From [Phialemoniopsis] sp. UDSM-2020 (Eukaryota; Ascomycota; Sordariomycetes; Thyridiales; Thyridiaceae), in NCBI GenBank assembly GCA_018873225.1, contig JAEILZ010000005.1, forward strand, positions 2,232,001 through 2,296,000: a stretch of 64,000 bases of DNA. Reading direction: 5' to 3'. Positions 12,488-24,200 of this stretch are shown one piece after another. The notes beneath the pieces were generated by a model that saw nothing but the letters and a program-made list of their open reading frames with translations, searched no databases and was not told the origin of the DNA. The stretch's first letter is position 1; every line of letters starts with the position of its first letter. The translations under genes were made by a program, and so were the position numbers.

Positions 12488-13025
12488 TCATTTCAGCTTG
12501 TCGTAGCCCTTCTCGGTGTGCTTGTCGTGAAACTTCTGGGCATAATTTGAGTCGACGTGTCCGTCTCTGGAGCCGGGCGTCGAGTAGATTGAACCCTTGC
12601 GCTTCTGGAAGCGGGACGGCGGAACCTTGGATGCGTCTGTCACAAACTCAAAGTGTCAGTAGGCATGATATCGAAACAAATTCAATCCCATTTTCGAACT
12701 CACCCCATTCGTCGCTCATCCTCCTATCTCTAGACTCGGGAGACTGGGGAGGGGCGAGGTTTTCAAGGCCGGGTGCCTCTTGGGGCATCGTGGTGGCGCC
12801 AGTCTTGTCTGTTGTGTAGATATTCGTGTTAGTGATATTTGACACTAAGTTGTAGGGGACTTGCTGGGGATAATCTGGGGTAAAGGGTCCTCCAGGGCTA
12901 GCTGAAAGCGCGGGTGGAGTACCTACAGCCAGCCCCCCGGAACTCCGCTAGGCAGCACTGCGCAGGAAGACATGACTGTATAGGAAAAGGGGAAGAGAAA
13001 CCAAGGTGATTGACTGACCTGTCAT
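12488..13025 (-). CDS. Small conserved fungal protein of unknown function (86 aa)
   Basis: I do not recognise a named family. Three exons fit: 13025-13019 (ATGACAG only), 12808-12704 and 12636-12488, giving 86 aa. The N-terminal half is Pro/Glu-rich and disordered. The C-terminal half is basic and looks conserved, with the words WDASKVPPSRFQKRKGSIY, TPGSRDGHVD and a Lys-rich end (EKGYDKLK). The last two exons join in frame with a good donor (GTGAGT). The first exon is 7 nt after a 210-nt intron, so it is the weakest part of the model; an alternative is translation from the internal Met of MSDEWD in exon 2. No signal peptide or membrane segment is seen. It could be a small nucleic-acid-binding or stress-related protein, but that is only a guess from its charge. 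Confidence 0.7.
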
Positions 13026-13443
13026 TGTATTGTTTGTCGTTGGTATACTAGGTGTTTATTGGTAGGCTGATAAGATCTCACGATGTTTAGTTATGTGAAG
13101 GGGTGAAACGAGATCAAAGGCTTCTGAGAGGAGAGAGCAAAGTTTAGAAAAGGCTGGGAGTTGAACCCTTTTAATCCTCAAGGGGGGGCAGCCAAGGATG
13201 TAGTGATAGGACCATGTGCGTGACGACGGCAGTCTAGGCTGACAAAGAGAAGGAAGGTACTGGGGGAGATCAATGCGATGGTATTTACAACCATACATAC
13301 ATCTGATATCATGGTACGCCGCTGATCGAATCAGATTCAGGGTACATCGTTTCGACTCACTGCCCCATCCCACCTTCTTCCCAGCTAGCGCCCCCCCCTT
13401 GCCCTCCTTCTGCCTCCCTTTTCTCCCCCGTGCCATGCCAACC

Positions 13444-13478
13444 ATCATCATCATCATCATCCCCGCCGCCGCCGCCGA
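13444..13478. repeat. (ATC)6 plus (CCG)n trinucleotide repeats
   Basis: Six ATC units run directly into about five CCG units. It is an intergenic microsatellite with no coding frame of interest. Confidence 0.85.
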
Positions 13479-14484
13479 CTAAGCCTGAAGCAGGTGGGTT
13501 TAAGCACTGCCTCATCGACCGCCGAGACGATACAAGAAATGCTTGGCCTGCGTGGACTGGTGGGAGGTGGGAGGGGCGTGTAGGTATATACTGTCTGTAC
13601 TAATCATGTCTAAAGTAGAACAATCCCTTAAACGGGCGGGTCTCCCTAAACTAATGTCTCTGATAGCCAAACCTCCCCGCTCATCCAAGATGGATCATAT
13701 TGCTCGTCGCCGCCTTTGACGTACGACTTATTTCACTAATATCACCTCACAGAAGGCAGAGTTTGGATGGAGGCAGCATTCGCCTCTTGATGTGACAGAT
13801 GAGCAAGACAATAAACAGCAGATTTGTCGATTGAGGGGCATGAGGGACGTCGCGCCAATGACGTCAGGCCTCCAAGCCACCCAAAGGCAAATTGGCCTAT
13901 CAGCCAGTCATCTGCCACCACCATCACCCTGATCAAAGGCACCCCTCCCGCCTATCACTTGCTGCCCTCCGTACAGAGACACTTAATGTTGCTCAGGAGC
14001 GACTCAAGAGTGTACCAGCTAGGGCCTTACCGCGAGATCCTCTTTTCCTTCATATGGCAGCGATCGTCTGATCTCTGTTACAGCAATCTCTCGCCTTACC
14101 AGCTTGCCTTTGACAAGTCTGGCCAAGATCCTCTCACGTGCCAAGACTGCTTCCAGCCCTCGCGACTTTTTTGCAGCTCCTGCTTGTGATCAGCATGTCA
14201 CTCCGGCACTGGGAGCTAAGTTGTTGAGCTTGGCCGCTAGAGGAGCACACCAGCTCCCTCAAGTGTGTGCCAGACCCCGGATGACTCTCGAGATGGCGTA
14301 GTCAATGCTTGCCCCCTTTGCCATGTACACACATGCATGCATGCCTGCCTGGCCTCAAGGCTCGCCCACCATACGCACCGGCTGGTCGTTCGAGGATGGA
14401 GCTCGCGGGTTAGTCCCGGCGCCATCCTCAGACGCTGGCTCCCAAGCTAACGATGATGGGATGGGGTCCTGTGATTGTGTAAAG

Positions 14485-14505
14485 GTGTGTGTGTGTGTGT
14501 GTGTG
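14485..14505. repeat. (GT)10 microsatellite
   Basis: Ten GT units are read directly from the sequence, ending with GTGCG. It is intergenic. Confidence 0.9.
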
Positions 14506-15007
14506 CGTCGCTGCACATATTCTTTCACATAGGAGCATCTCGCCCACACAACCCTGATTGGCCAATGCTTGGTCCGGAAGCCGTGTCATCACTCTGCAGC
14601 GACCAGATGCGCGTCACGGCGGCCAGCATCTCGGGTGGCGGAGCTGGCTCAGCATCTCTTGGCCCGAAGCTTGACAGGTGCGAGGATCCGCAAACTGGTG
14701 TCGACTCGAAAATATTCCCTCAAATGCAACACGGTGATCACGTTCCTTGAGACAACAACAAAAGCCTCATATTGACAGATCCGGAAATTATACAAGTATA
14801 GAAATGAATGTGAGGCCTCCCAGGAAGATCACCGACCCGGCCGGAGCTCCTGAGATGCGATGAACCCGGACCACACCTAACTCTTTCCCATCTCACTTTC
14901 TTCAACTTGCTTGCACATATGCAGCCCCTTTTTCGTTCGGACCGAGTCGTCTAACCTCTGGCCTGTCCGAGGCATCACTCAAGGAGTGAACAAAAAGGAA
15001 AGGTCCC

Positions 15008-15857
15008 TCAAATTTCCCCATCCTCTTTCAGCTCCGCAATCTCATCGGCGTCGAGACCTGCGAGGTTGAGAGACGAGGCCGCCTGCTTCACCTTCCTGGC
15101 CAGAAGCATCTCGCTCCGCTTGATGTTGACCGCAAGTGCGCGTCGGGCGGCAGCCGCGGTCGTCGTGTTGGCCATCTGCACGGGGACGACGCCTCCAAAA
15201 GGTCCTGCGCGAGCTGCGTTCTGACATCTGACAAGGCAGACGTTATCCTGACCGGCCACGGTGCCGGAGCAGTTCTGGTTGGCTGGGATAGCTGCAGTCA
15301 GGGGGAAGTCGGTAGCAGCGCCGGCCTAGATGTTCTTTCTTAGCATGGCTATTCTTTCATCTCTCATTTTCAAGACTACTCACCCGGTTTCGGGAGTTCC
15401 GGCCAGGAGGAGTGGTCGTCACATCGATGTTCTGCCAGTTCGCACCGGTGCCGTCGTCGTTGATCATGCAGGTGTAAGGGCCACCACCGTCAGCATTGAC
15501 CTGGTGCAGAGTCATCTGGACCTCTCCTCCGGCCGAGACCTGCGGCAGTTGGTCGCCAGTCTCGGCCATGATGGCGCGCGTGCCCGCCTCGAGCTGGTTG
15601 TCACCGGCACCAACAGTCTCGCCGAACGTGTCAGCTGCGTCGCCGCGGAAGCGGGTGCTGTCCTGCTGGAAGGGGTTGCGGCGGGTGCCATCGCGAGGCG
15701 TTGAGGTATCGATGCCCAGAGCCATGCCCGTGCCGCCGGCATCACCAGTGGCCGAGACGATGGCGCCGTGGGCAGATGCCAGCTGAGGTCCGGAGACCAG
15801 AAGCAGGGCAAGAGGGCCGGCGACGGACCAGAGAAGGCTGGAAGTGACGGAAGGCAT
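15008..15857 (-). CDS. Egh16-like (gEgh16/MAS1-type) secreted protein
   Basis: This belongs to the secreted Egh16-like family, first noted in powdery mildew and in rice-blast appressoria and present in many plant- and insect-associated ascomycetes; its biochemical role is not settled. Two exons, 15857-15384 and 15325-15008 (58-nt intron), give 263 aa. A clear signal peptide (hydrophobic core LALLLV) ends at ASA, about residue 29, so the mature chain should begin with His30 ([12 protein letters not shown]). The diagnostic stretch [20 protein letters not shown] follows, then [17 protein letters not shown] and the [12 protein letters not shown] block. Four cysteines are seen in the mature chain (YTCMI, QNCSG, VCLVRC), enough for two disulfides. 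The C-terminal tail is charged and Ala/Lys-rich. Family call is firm; any role in host invasion is known only for relatives. Confidence 0.92.
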
Positions 15858-17421
15858 TGTTGCTTATTGCACAAGTTTTGAAAACGGAAGTATACGGAAG
15901 AGGAAGGTAGGTGCGACAATTAGTAAACAAGACCTGTCCGGCAGGAAAGAACGGAATGAGGATTCTGTCGAGATATGAGGGCAGGTTGCCTTTGTTGTTG
16001 CTGAAGAGTTGTTGATGTCGAGAAGATTTTGCTTTCGAAGCTGGGAAGTCGAAAGCATCTTATACCTGGGAGAGGACGCTGTTCATCCTCCCTTGACAAG
16101 GCTGCTCTCCTGTCATGGAACACACCCTGATGGTTAGGATGCCGAACCGTGTACATGTGTCTAGGTCCCATGATACGGACAGCACAATACGACAGGCTCG
16201 AGGCCTCTCAAGACGCCTTGTCAAGTTTCGGGATACTGTCGGAAGCCTGCCCTTCCGCCCTTGGGGAGCATCGCCTGCCATGAGGCTATACTACCTTGAG
16301 ATCAGATCCTATCTGTTGACACAAACGAAGAGCCAATCGCAACGTTTTGGCATCCGTGCGGTGATCTTCTCCTCTTAGCCGCGGTCCAACCCCTAACCTT
16401 GGCCGCAGGAGGGATCCTCTGGTAACTGAGCGCTCTCCCGAGCGGCATGGGGCGAATCATGCGGATCCTCTGGGTGATCCTATGCTCGGTGGTCACAATG
16501 CTGGGCCTTCTCTTGGCATGCTTGTGATAGCGGTGCATGTGTCACAGGCCAACTACCGCCGGCCACGAGCCGGGTGCCGGATTGCCAAGCTCCCGGTAAG
16601 CATGGGGGAAAGGTGGCAGTGCTTAGCGCTGTGGAGGAGGAGGCATGCAAGCAAAGAATTGACTAGTGACTATCCATCGTGGTGTTTGCAAAGCCGGAAG
16701 TTTCGGTTCCAAAGCTCTCGCTTGTGGTCGTTATGTCGTTGGTGGTGTGTTCTAACCATGCAGGGGGGGTGGGTTGTGATGTTTCGAAAGGCATGCAACC
16801 GTGGAAATCCACTTTGCCTCCCTGGGTCTGTCAGCGATGAGGGACATTCTGAAGAATGCCTTTCTCTTAGCAGACGATCAATGCGACTGGCCAGAAAGGA
16901 GAAAACGTTTGCTAAGTTTTGTTTGCAACAGCTGTCAGATGTGGCAGCTTGTCGGTTGAGGACACCCTAGGCGACCAATCGCATCTCTGCGTCTCTGAAA
17001 CAACAAAGAACAGCAACCGTGCATACCCTTCCCCCTGGGTTTCGGATCGCCGCTAAAGGTTCTGGGGAACCTGGGAATCGAATACGAAATTCTCCGACTG
17101 CTCAGCCTCATTGCGTTTTGCCTTGGGAAGTGGGCTCCAAGATCTGGTTGAGGTTGCGATTGGTGAGTTTGGTTGAAGTCGGCGAGACCTGAGGCAGGGC
17201 TGAGAATGCAACCCCAAGTCCAACTACTCTCCACAATGTTTTCTGTCGCCGCAAGGGGGTCAAATGTAACTTTATGATCGGTATTAACGTCTATCTCGGT
17301 GTTGTATGATACAATTGCCAAGTCCACTTTGGTGCCGGCTTAGCCGGTTGCACGCGACCAACATCTCGAATTGGCTTGCTGCCTCCCTCTCGATGGTCCT
17401 CATACCCGAGGTTTAGATCTC
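15858..17421. other. Gene-free interval upstream of the Egh16-like gene
   Basis: About 1.56 kb without a supported gene. Its left end is the promoter of the Egh16-like gene; its right end lies downstream of the dehydrogenase. The longest frame (16482-16970, plus) reads as a Cys/Trp/Arg-rich chance translation. Confidence 0.5.
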
Positions 17422-18740
17422 TCATCCCTTGCGGTGCAGAAGGCCAGCGGCTCCCTGAGTCTGGTGTTAGATACGACCAAAATTCCCCGTTTTTGTGTGG
17501 AAACTCACCTGGTGTTGAGGGAAGACCAATGTGTCAGCAATGACCACGTTCTCGCGTCTGGTAGCAGCGAAGACGATGATTTCTGCAATGTCATCGGGCG
17601 TGAGAGGGTCGCAGCCACTATGGAAGAGTTAGCCATCATTGCTGGTGCCGAGTACCATACGGCTCGTCAATCTTTTCACAACTTACGCATAGACGGCATC
17701 GGCCTTGGACTTGTCGCCGTAGAAGCGAACGACTGAGAACTCCTGTATTATCATAACAGTCAGTCATCCACCATGGCTTAGACAAAAGATGCGACAGATA
17801 ACGCCCTCAGACAAAAGGGTCTAAAATAACAAATACATACCGTCTCAACCTGACCTGGATCGATCTCAATGACCCTCACGCGCGTCGAGATGAGCTCCTT
17901 CCGCAGGCTGTCGGTGAAGCTGCGCACGGCGGCCTTTGTGGCGCAGTAGATGCTGCCGCCCGGGTAGGGCTCGCGGCCGGCGATGCTGCCGACGTTGATG
18001 ATGTCGCCGGCGCCGCCCTCGGAGCCCTTCTTGAGGAAGATGGGCAGGATCTGCTGCGTCATGTTGATGAGGCCCGTGACGTTGGTCGCAAACATGACGT
18101 TGATGTCGTCCTCCTTGATCTCGGGCGCCTTGTCGACGCCCTTGACGAGGCCGCTGTGAACCCTTGCGTCAGCCCAGCGAGCTCTCATATTTCTTTGCTC
18201 CCTCTGCAAGATTTGACACGGTCTTCACCGGGGGAGGGGAGGGGGGTGGGACACGACTTACGCATTGTTGACGAGGACGTCAATATCCCGAAACTCCTCG
18301 GGCAGGTTGCCCACAAAGCTGCGCACCTGGTCGGGCTGGCTGACGTCGAGCTTGACGGACAGGACCTTGACGCCGTCCGACGTCTCCTTGGCGATCTGCG
18401 CCGCGAGCTCCTGCAGCACCTCGACTCGGCGCGCCGTCAGGATGATCTTGAGGCCGTTGTTGGGCGCCGTGCGGGCGAACTCGAGAGCCGTGCTCTTGCC
18501 GATGCCGGACGAGGCGCCCGTGACGAGCACCGTCTTGCCCTGCAGGCGCTTGGCGGCGGCGGACGAGGACATTCTGGCTGTGATGGTGGTGGTGGTTACG
18601 AGACGGCCGAGGAGCGAGGATCCGGGAACGACACGGGACCGGACAGAGCTGCTGGTGCTTCGGCTGAGGCCGGGTAATGGTGCGATGTGACGGAGGGTGC
18701 TGAAGAGGGTCTTGGTCCTTGATGCTGCTATGGAGGACAT
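17422..18740 (-). CDS. Short-chain dehydrogenase/reductase, YMR226C-like (NADP-dependent 3-hydroxy acid/serine dehydrogenase type)
   Basis: This is a classical SDR that probably oxidises short 3-hydroxy acids such as L-serine or L-allo-threonine with NADP, by likeness to yeast YMR226C. Five exons fit: 18740-18262, 18153-17841, 17742-17687, 17617-17509 and 17454-17422, giving 329 aa. The nucleotide-binding TGASSGIG is at about 74-81, NNAG at the exon 1/2 junction, and the catalytic Ser216, Tyr229 and Lys233 (GSIAG, YCATK) have the right spacing. The C-terminus ends with [15 protein letters not shown]. The first 56 residues are rich in Ser, Thr and Arg with no acid, which looks like a mitochondrial presequence. 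Starting at the internal Met57 (ATG at 18572) would give 273 aa, close to the yeast enzyme. Substrate is inferred, not shown. Confidence 0.9.
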
Positions 18741-19433
18741 ACGGAGAAGAGGGGGGGGGGGCAAGGTAATTAAAGAACTGTGAGGGAATAAGAAGGCACA
18801 GAGATGAGTCAATTGCGATAGGTACAGTAGATAACCGTCCGGCAGGTTTAGAATAGGGTTGAAGCGTGCAAGTCGAGCCCCGTCCCGCCGGTTGGACCAA
18901 CCCGGTGTCGGGTAGAGCTCGTGTGGAGGCGGTGCGGGCCTCTGATGCGTTGCCCCGCAGCGATGGCGAACACCCCTATCTCCCCTGCTAGTACCCCACG
19001 ACACTCTCGGCCTTTACCTCCGGTCTTCGGGATGTCCCAAGCTTGTTAATACAGGTCGTCTGTCAGGCTACTACATTTTCCCGGGTATTAGATTTTCGGA
19101 TGCGGCGAACGACAACGTACTGTTTCCTCTTTTCAAGAAGCCGGCAATCTTTCTGATTGAAGTGACCCAGCGAAGGGATTCTTCGAGTTTTAGTATTCTA
19201 TTCAATGCGGAAGCCCTCGTCTTATCCAAATGCTATGCTGCTCGCTATGCTGTTTCGGCAAAAGAAAAACGTCCGATCCGGCGCATACCCGGACTGGCTC
19301 CGGAGCTCCAAACACACCCGATGGAATATATTGTTGAAGCATTCGGCAATGACGCCGATGGGAGAATATGAGGGAAATTCCAATGGCAAAATATGCATAA
19401 AAGCCCCCCAGACCAAAGATGAGTTACTCACGG
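18741..19433. other. Intergenic, dehydrogenase promoter and MFS 3' end
   Basis: No gene is supported. A G11 run (18751-18761; C11 on the coding strand of the dehydrogenase) lies about 10 nt upstream of its ATG, within the likely 5' UTR. Confidence 0.5.
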
Positions 19434-21292
19434 TCAGACGGCGCTGGTCTCCGGCTTTACCTTCCGCCGACGTTCGCCTTCCCGCCGGATCTGTTCCGTT
19501 CTCATGTCCGTGATCGTTCCACGCCCGCGCCGGTAGATTCCCAAGGCAGCCAAAACGGCCACTCCTGTTACAATCGTGCACACCCTGAGGTCCTGGGTAA
19601 AGGCATCAGCGTACACCGTCCGTACCGCTTGGGTTGGCCCTGTTGAGCCCTGCACCGCATGTGGCGAGAGGTGCGCATTCTTGGTCTGCACGGCGAGGAT
19701 GGCCGAAGACGCAGCGATACCGAGAGAACCGCCCAGAATGCGGAACTGGGCCATGATGCCCTGAGATGGAGCTATTGAAGACGTCAGCCCTGACAAAATC
19801 GACATAAAAAGCGAGTCTAGGTTGACTCAACTCACCATGCTCGTGGATGGGCGATTCAAGCATCGCAAGCATCGTAGTGGGCGCAGCAGAAAGGCCGAAT
19901 CCAAAGCCTATCAAGACGAGAAACCCCAGTGCCTTGGCTTCCAGGCGGTAAGAGTCCGAGAGTGTTGTTTCTAGCCCACATCCAATCAACATGAGGCATG
20001 AAGCCACGACGATCGTCTCGCAGAATCGATTCTTTTCCCGGTTGACAAACCCTGCCACTGGACTCCCAAGAGCCACGCCGCCAAGCAACGGCAAAAGCAT
20101 GATGCCGGCTATCAGGGCGCTCTTTCCGTTGACAACTTGCAGCCTCATAGGTACTGCGTAGATGGTCATAATGTATGGAAAGCCAAGTAGCGTGTCGTTG
20201 ATGAGAGCCGCGCTGTATACTCGGTTGCGCAAAAGTTGCAAGGGAAAGGCTGTAAGCATTTTGTCTCCCCATCGTCTCTCGACCCACCACTCCCAGAGGA
20301 ACAAGCCGATCCAGCAGAGGATACCGGCAATGAGGGGAGCCAGAAACACCGCTTCACCCCACTGGTCGCTATCTTTGCTGGCATTCTGAAAAGCAAAGGT
20401 AACAAGGACGGCAGCCGCAATCAGCAAAAAGGTGCCCAGAAAGTCAATGCTTTTCCAAGATCGCCTTTCCAATGTAGGCAGATATTTGGCACTTGGCCAT
20501 GTGAAGAAGAATATGGCCATCGAGATCGCTCCAATAGGTCCGCTGCAGACACAACAGGTCAGTAATCCGATGAGAGCCATCCCGGAGCTCGAGGGATGCG
20601 AATGCGTACTTGATCCAGAAAACCCATCTCCAAGAAGCATAATGTGTCAAGATACCTCCCAGTACTGGGCCCATAACCCCAGCAACGGCGATGACGACGC
20701 CGACCAGACTGGCGATGTATTGCTTGAGATGAGCCGGAGACAGCTCGGGCCAGACAATCATGGTGATGGAGTACAGGCCTGAACCGCCGACGCCCTGCAG
20801 GGCGCGGAATGCGATCAGTTGGTTGAGACTTTGCGCAAAGCCGCAGCCAAGGGAGAAGGCGAAGAAGACAAGGAAGGCGCCAAGGAAGGCGTCTCGCCGC
20901 CCTATTACATCGGTGAGGCGCGAAAACATGACGGCGCAGCTGAGATACGACAGGGTGTAGGCGAGCGCAACCCAGTTGATGTTCTCGACTTCTTGGAACT
21001 CTTCGCCGATGGCGAGAAGACTGGTTGCTACAATCGATGAGTCGAGCATGGCGAGGAAGAGGCCGAGGCCAAGTCTGCAAACAGTGAAGAAGATGTCAAC
21101 AATCACAACAAGGCCGAGGCGCAAATATGCTTTATCAAAGAACCAGTGCACTCACCCTATACTGACAGCCCAGAAGCGCCAGGGAGGGACCGTGGAGTCC
21201 TTAAACCCGGTCTCATCGTCTCTGGTGGGCAGAACGTCCATATTACCGCCATCCGTCTCCTTTTCCTCGGTCGTTGAATCCAAAGGCGACAT
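19434..21292 (-). CDS. MFS multidrug-type exporter, 14-TMS DHA2 family
   Basis: This is a proton-driven drug/toxin efflux permease of the plasma membrane. Four exons fit: 21292-21156, 21074-20610, 20542-19836 and 19771-19434, giving 548 aa. A charged N-terminus of about 40 residues precedes the first helix (LGLGLFLAMLDSSIVATSLL). The motif-A-like loop SRLTDVIGRRDA follows helix 2, and the antiporter motif C, GVMGPVLGG, is in helix 5. The FWINGPIGAIS junction between exons 2 and 3 is characteristic of the family. About 14 hydrophobic helices are seen, and the C-terminal tail is strongly basic. The start at 21292 (MSPLDS) is preferred; an upstream in-frame open stretch lacks a good ATG. Relatives include aflatoxin- and HC-toxin-type pumps, but no biosynthetic genes lie beside this one, so the substrate is unknown. 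Confidence 0.92.
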
Positions 21293-24200
21293 ATCTGGTT
21301 CGGCGTATAGGTTGAGTAAATCACTCTTGGCAGTGTGCGATGCGGATTCGTAGTGATGTGTTTGTTTCGGCGGTTGGAATACGAAAGAGAGTGACTGGGC
21401 AAGAACGAAGAGAAGATTTAGCCACTTTGTCTGGGATGCAAGTGCAACAGAGCAAACCGAGTTGTTTGGGCGCAAACTATTGTCATGCTATGCTCATCTT
21501 TATTGCACAGCCAACACCATGCAGGGTGTTATGCAAAGTTATATAGAGAAATATGTAAATACCTTCGTCAAAAGTGCTAAGCCGCGGCGATAATCGCGAG
21601 CTCGATGCATTTGTCCGTGTCCGCCAGCGAGGAGTCTATACATCTATGACAAGGCGCTCTCGATGCTGGAGTCCAACCCGCCACTAGGATCCATTGGGAG
21701 AAGGAATCTCGTGGTAGGTGCTGTCATCTAGATGTTAGCATAATCATGTGAATCGTTCTACTTGAGTAGGGAAAATATGGCATCGCATTCGGAAACCAGT
21801 CATCATATGCACGCCCCGCCAGCTCCCCGCCTCTAAGAGAGAGTAACATGTTGAAATTGATTCTGACTAGCATGATTACGTCTGGTAGGGTCCATTGCAG
21901 GAAGAAAATCATTCCGGTGCAGAGACGACGATGGTCTGGTTCCGCAGGTGCGGATCGCCTGCGAAAGCGAGTAGACGTTCTGGCCAGGGTCGTTGGGTGT
22001 AAGTGCTAGAGCACTATTTTGGAGTACACCACATGACATGGATATTGAGGGCAAGAACACCGTATCTTCTGCTAGGCTCGCCAATCGCCTCTAACTGTCA
22101 AGAGGCTAAAATGGCTAAGACGTTCGCATTCGCGTAACTTGGTGGAGACCTGGAAGAGAAATCCACCATCTCACCACCTCTCTCGGCCGTTATTTCGTCC
22201 GCCTCGCGCCTTCGCCATTATTAACATGGAACTGTCCGCATCATGCCCGGGTGACCCCCTTTGGAACATACCAACTCTTCTTCCTTTGCGATATTCTTCA
22301 GAAACCTGGCCGCCTTCCCGTCCATGAGTTCATCTTTCTCCATTCCATCACTCGCTCATAAACCACGCTGCAATGTGCCCCCACATCGCAAATCGAGCGT
22401 ATATATCTGGCGGCACGATCGTGAAATGAGGAAAGATAGCTAAGCTAAGCTTCACGGTGGGCGTCAGCCGTTCGCTGTACCGACGGCTTAACTCTTCGAA
22501 GCCCCTTCGGAAATGCAGTCATCCCTGGATATGCCATATTGGGAATTGTCGTCTCTTACTTCGCTCCGGTCCGGTAACCAGATTGTTGCGCGCGGGGTGG
22601 CTCATCGTGTGTTCCCTCTCGAGACCACATCATCTTCTAGATATTACTCAGGCTCATCGATCCTCTATAAAGGGCCTCGGACGGTTCGGAAAAGCACATT
22701 CGAGACTTGGCGAATCGGCCAATATTGGGCAAGACTTTGCGAGGCGTTCAAAATCCATCTGTGTTTCGCGCTACGGGGAGGTTGAGAGCCTCGGGCCTCT
22801 CGAGTATCAGAGGCACTGTCAGGAAATCGATGGGCTGCCTCCTTCCTCAGGATACAGAAATGAACAAGGCCAGAGGGCTGCCTCCGAGAGCAAATTATCT
22901 CCCATGTCTGCCCTCGAGGAATTGAGGTCTAGGTATTGTATTGCTTTTTGCCTTTCCCTGCCTGCCGACGACCATCACATGAAAAGGCAATCGACTCCCC
23001 TTTTCTTTGCAGAACGTCATCGAAGGGGTATAATCGCGTCGGTATACGCCTGCCTGGCAGCAATGTGCAAGTTGCCTTTCCGGTCGTGTCCTACTGCTGC
23101 CTTTAAATAGCTCCGAGTTGCGTTGTCATGGCTGCTTGGCCGCGACCGACCCGGCCTCTGCGCGAAAGGGACCCGTGAGGGGCCGGGATTAATCAACACA
23201 CATAACGACTAACCTACCCTCCTCTTGTAAGTGGTGCAAGCCCGCATTGACTTGACGAGAGGGAATGCGACCAATCATTCTTGCAGCTCTTGGGAACAGG
23301 CCTGCTACAACAATCCAGTCGATTCGTCCTGTGAGGTGCGACGACCGATGGAGCTGAGGACGGCTGAAAATCGAGAGGGGCACGGCACAAGCAGGATCGC
23401 CATGCATCGTCCGTTGTACAAAAGTCTTAAAATGCAGTGCATCGGAGAGAGGCCAACGTTGTTGTCGTTGACCTTCTCGGCCGGCAGTATGTTTTCTTTA
23501 CTTTTTTGATCACTTTCACAAGAAACTGCCAATTTTCCAGCCTGGTGATATGAACAGGCAGTAGTCGTAGGCAACAACGATACATTTCAGGTGTTGCATC
23601 AAGTCGGAAGCAGGATCGGAGACGTGATACAGTATCTCTCGGGCCATCTCGTTCATATCGAATGAAAAACACAGGTAGCTGCCTAAGAAGCACCACATCG
23701 CTGTGCATGCCGAGATTTCCTAGTCCGGATGCAGGATGCTGGGGTTTGAATGCAAAGCGCCCCGTGAGCTAACGGCCGGCCCGGCCCCCAGGGGTGCAAG
23801 GGGGCGGGAGTAAAACGGCAATTGGACCATCTCTGTATTTTCTGTCCGGCACTTGCGGTCATCTGCGCCTTCGTCGAAGCCAGACATATGAGAGGAGTTC
23901 AGGTGTTGCGAGCCGATTGGTCTTCTCCGTTCGGTCCCCAGATTGTAGCAGAGAGAAACCATCGATGGATGGGTTTGGCGGAGTTGACCGACAGCGACGA
24001 TATTAACTGGGCGAGATCGAAATGTATCCATGGATGTTGTGTGGGAGAAACTTACCGCTGCAGGCGGAGAAGCCGTCCCGCCCGGTCGGGTTGTGTCGTC
24101 TGTCTTCTAGGTATCGCTTGTCTGTCTCCAACCCCTCAGAGAATGAAAAGAGATGTGGTAAAGCTTGTGTCACCAGTAGTATCTTGCCTTTATCAACAGA

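Larger units (their letters stand above)
13026..15007. other. Gene-free interval with simple repeats
   Basis: About 2 kb with no supported gene. It contains an (ATC)6 tract at 13444-13461 followed by CCG repeats, and a (GT)10 microsatellite at 14485-14504. The left part is upstream of the small minus-strand gene and the right part is downstream of the Egh16-like gene. Open frames here lack family similarity and codon bias. Confidence 0.5.

Noticed and set aside
13145..13180. GGGTTCAACTCCC on the minus strand, like the T-arm of a tRNA
   Set aside because: The T-stem does not pair properly and no D-arm, anticodon arm or acceptor stem could be found around it.
17422..21292. Dehydrogenase plus MFS exporter as a secondary-metabolite cluster
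   Set aside because: No synthase, P450 or pathway regulator lies beside them, and the dehydrogenase matches a primary-metabolism family.
22457..23110. 217-codon plus-strand frame in the gene-poor block
   Set aside because: Composition is Arg/Ser/Cys-rich without domains or codon bias; no neighbouring splice-linked exons were found.
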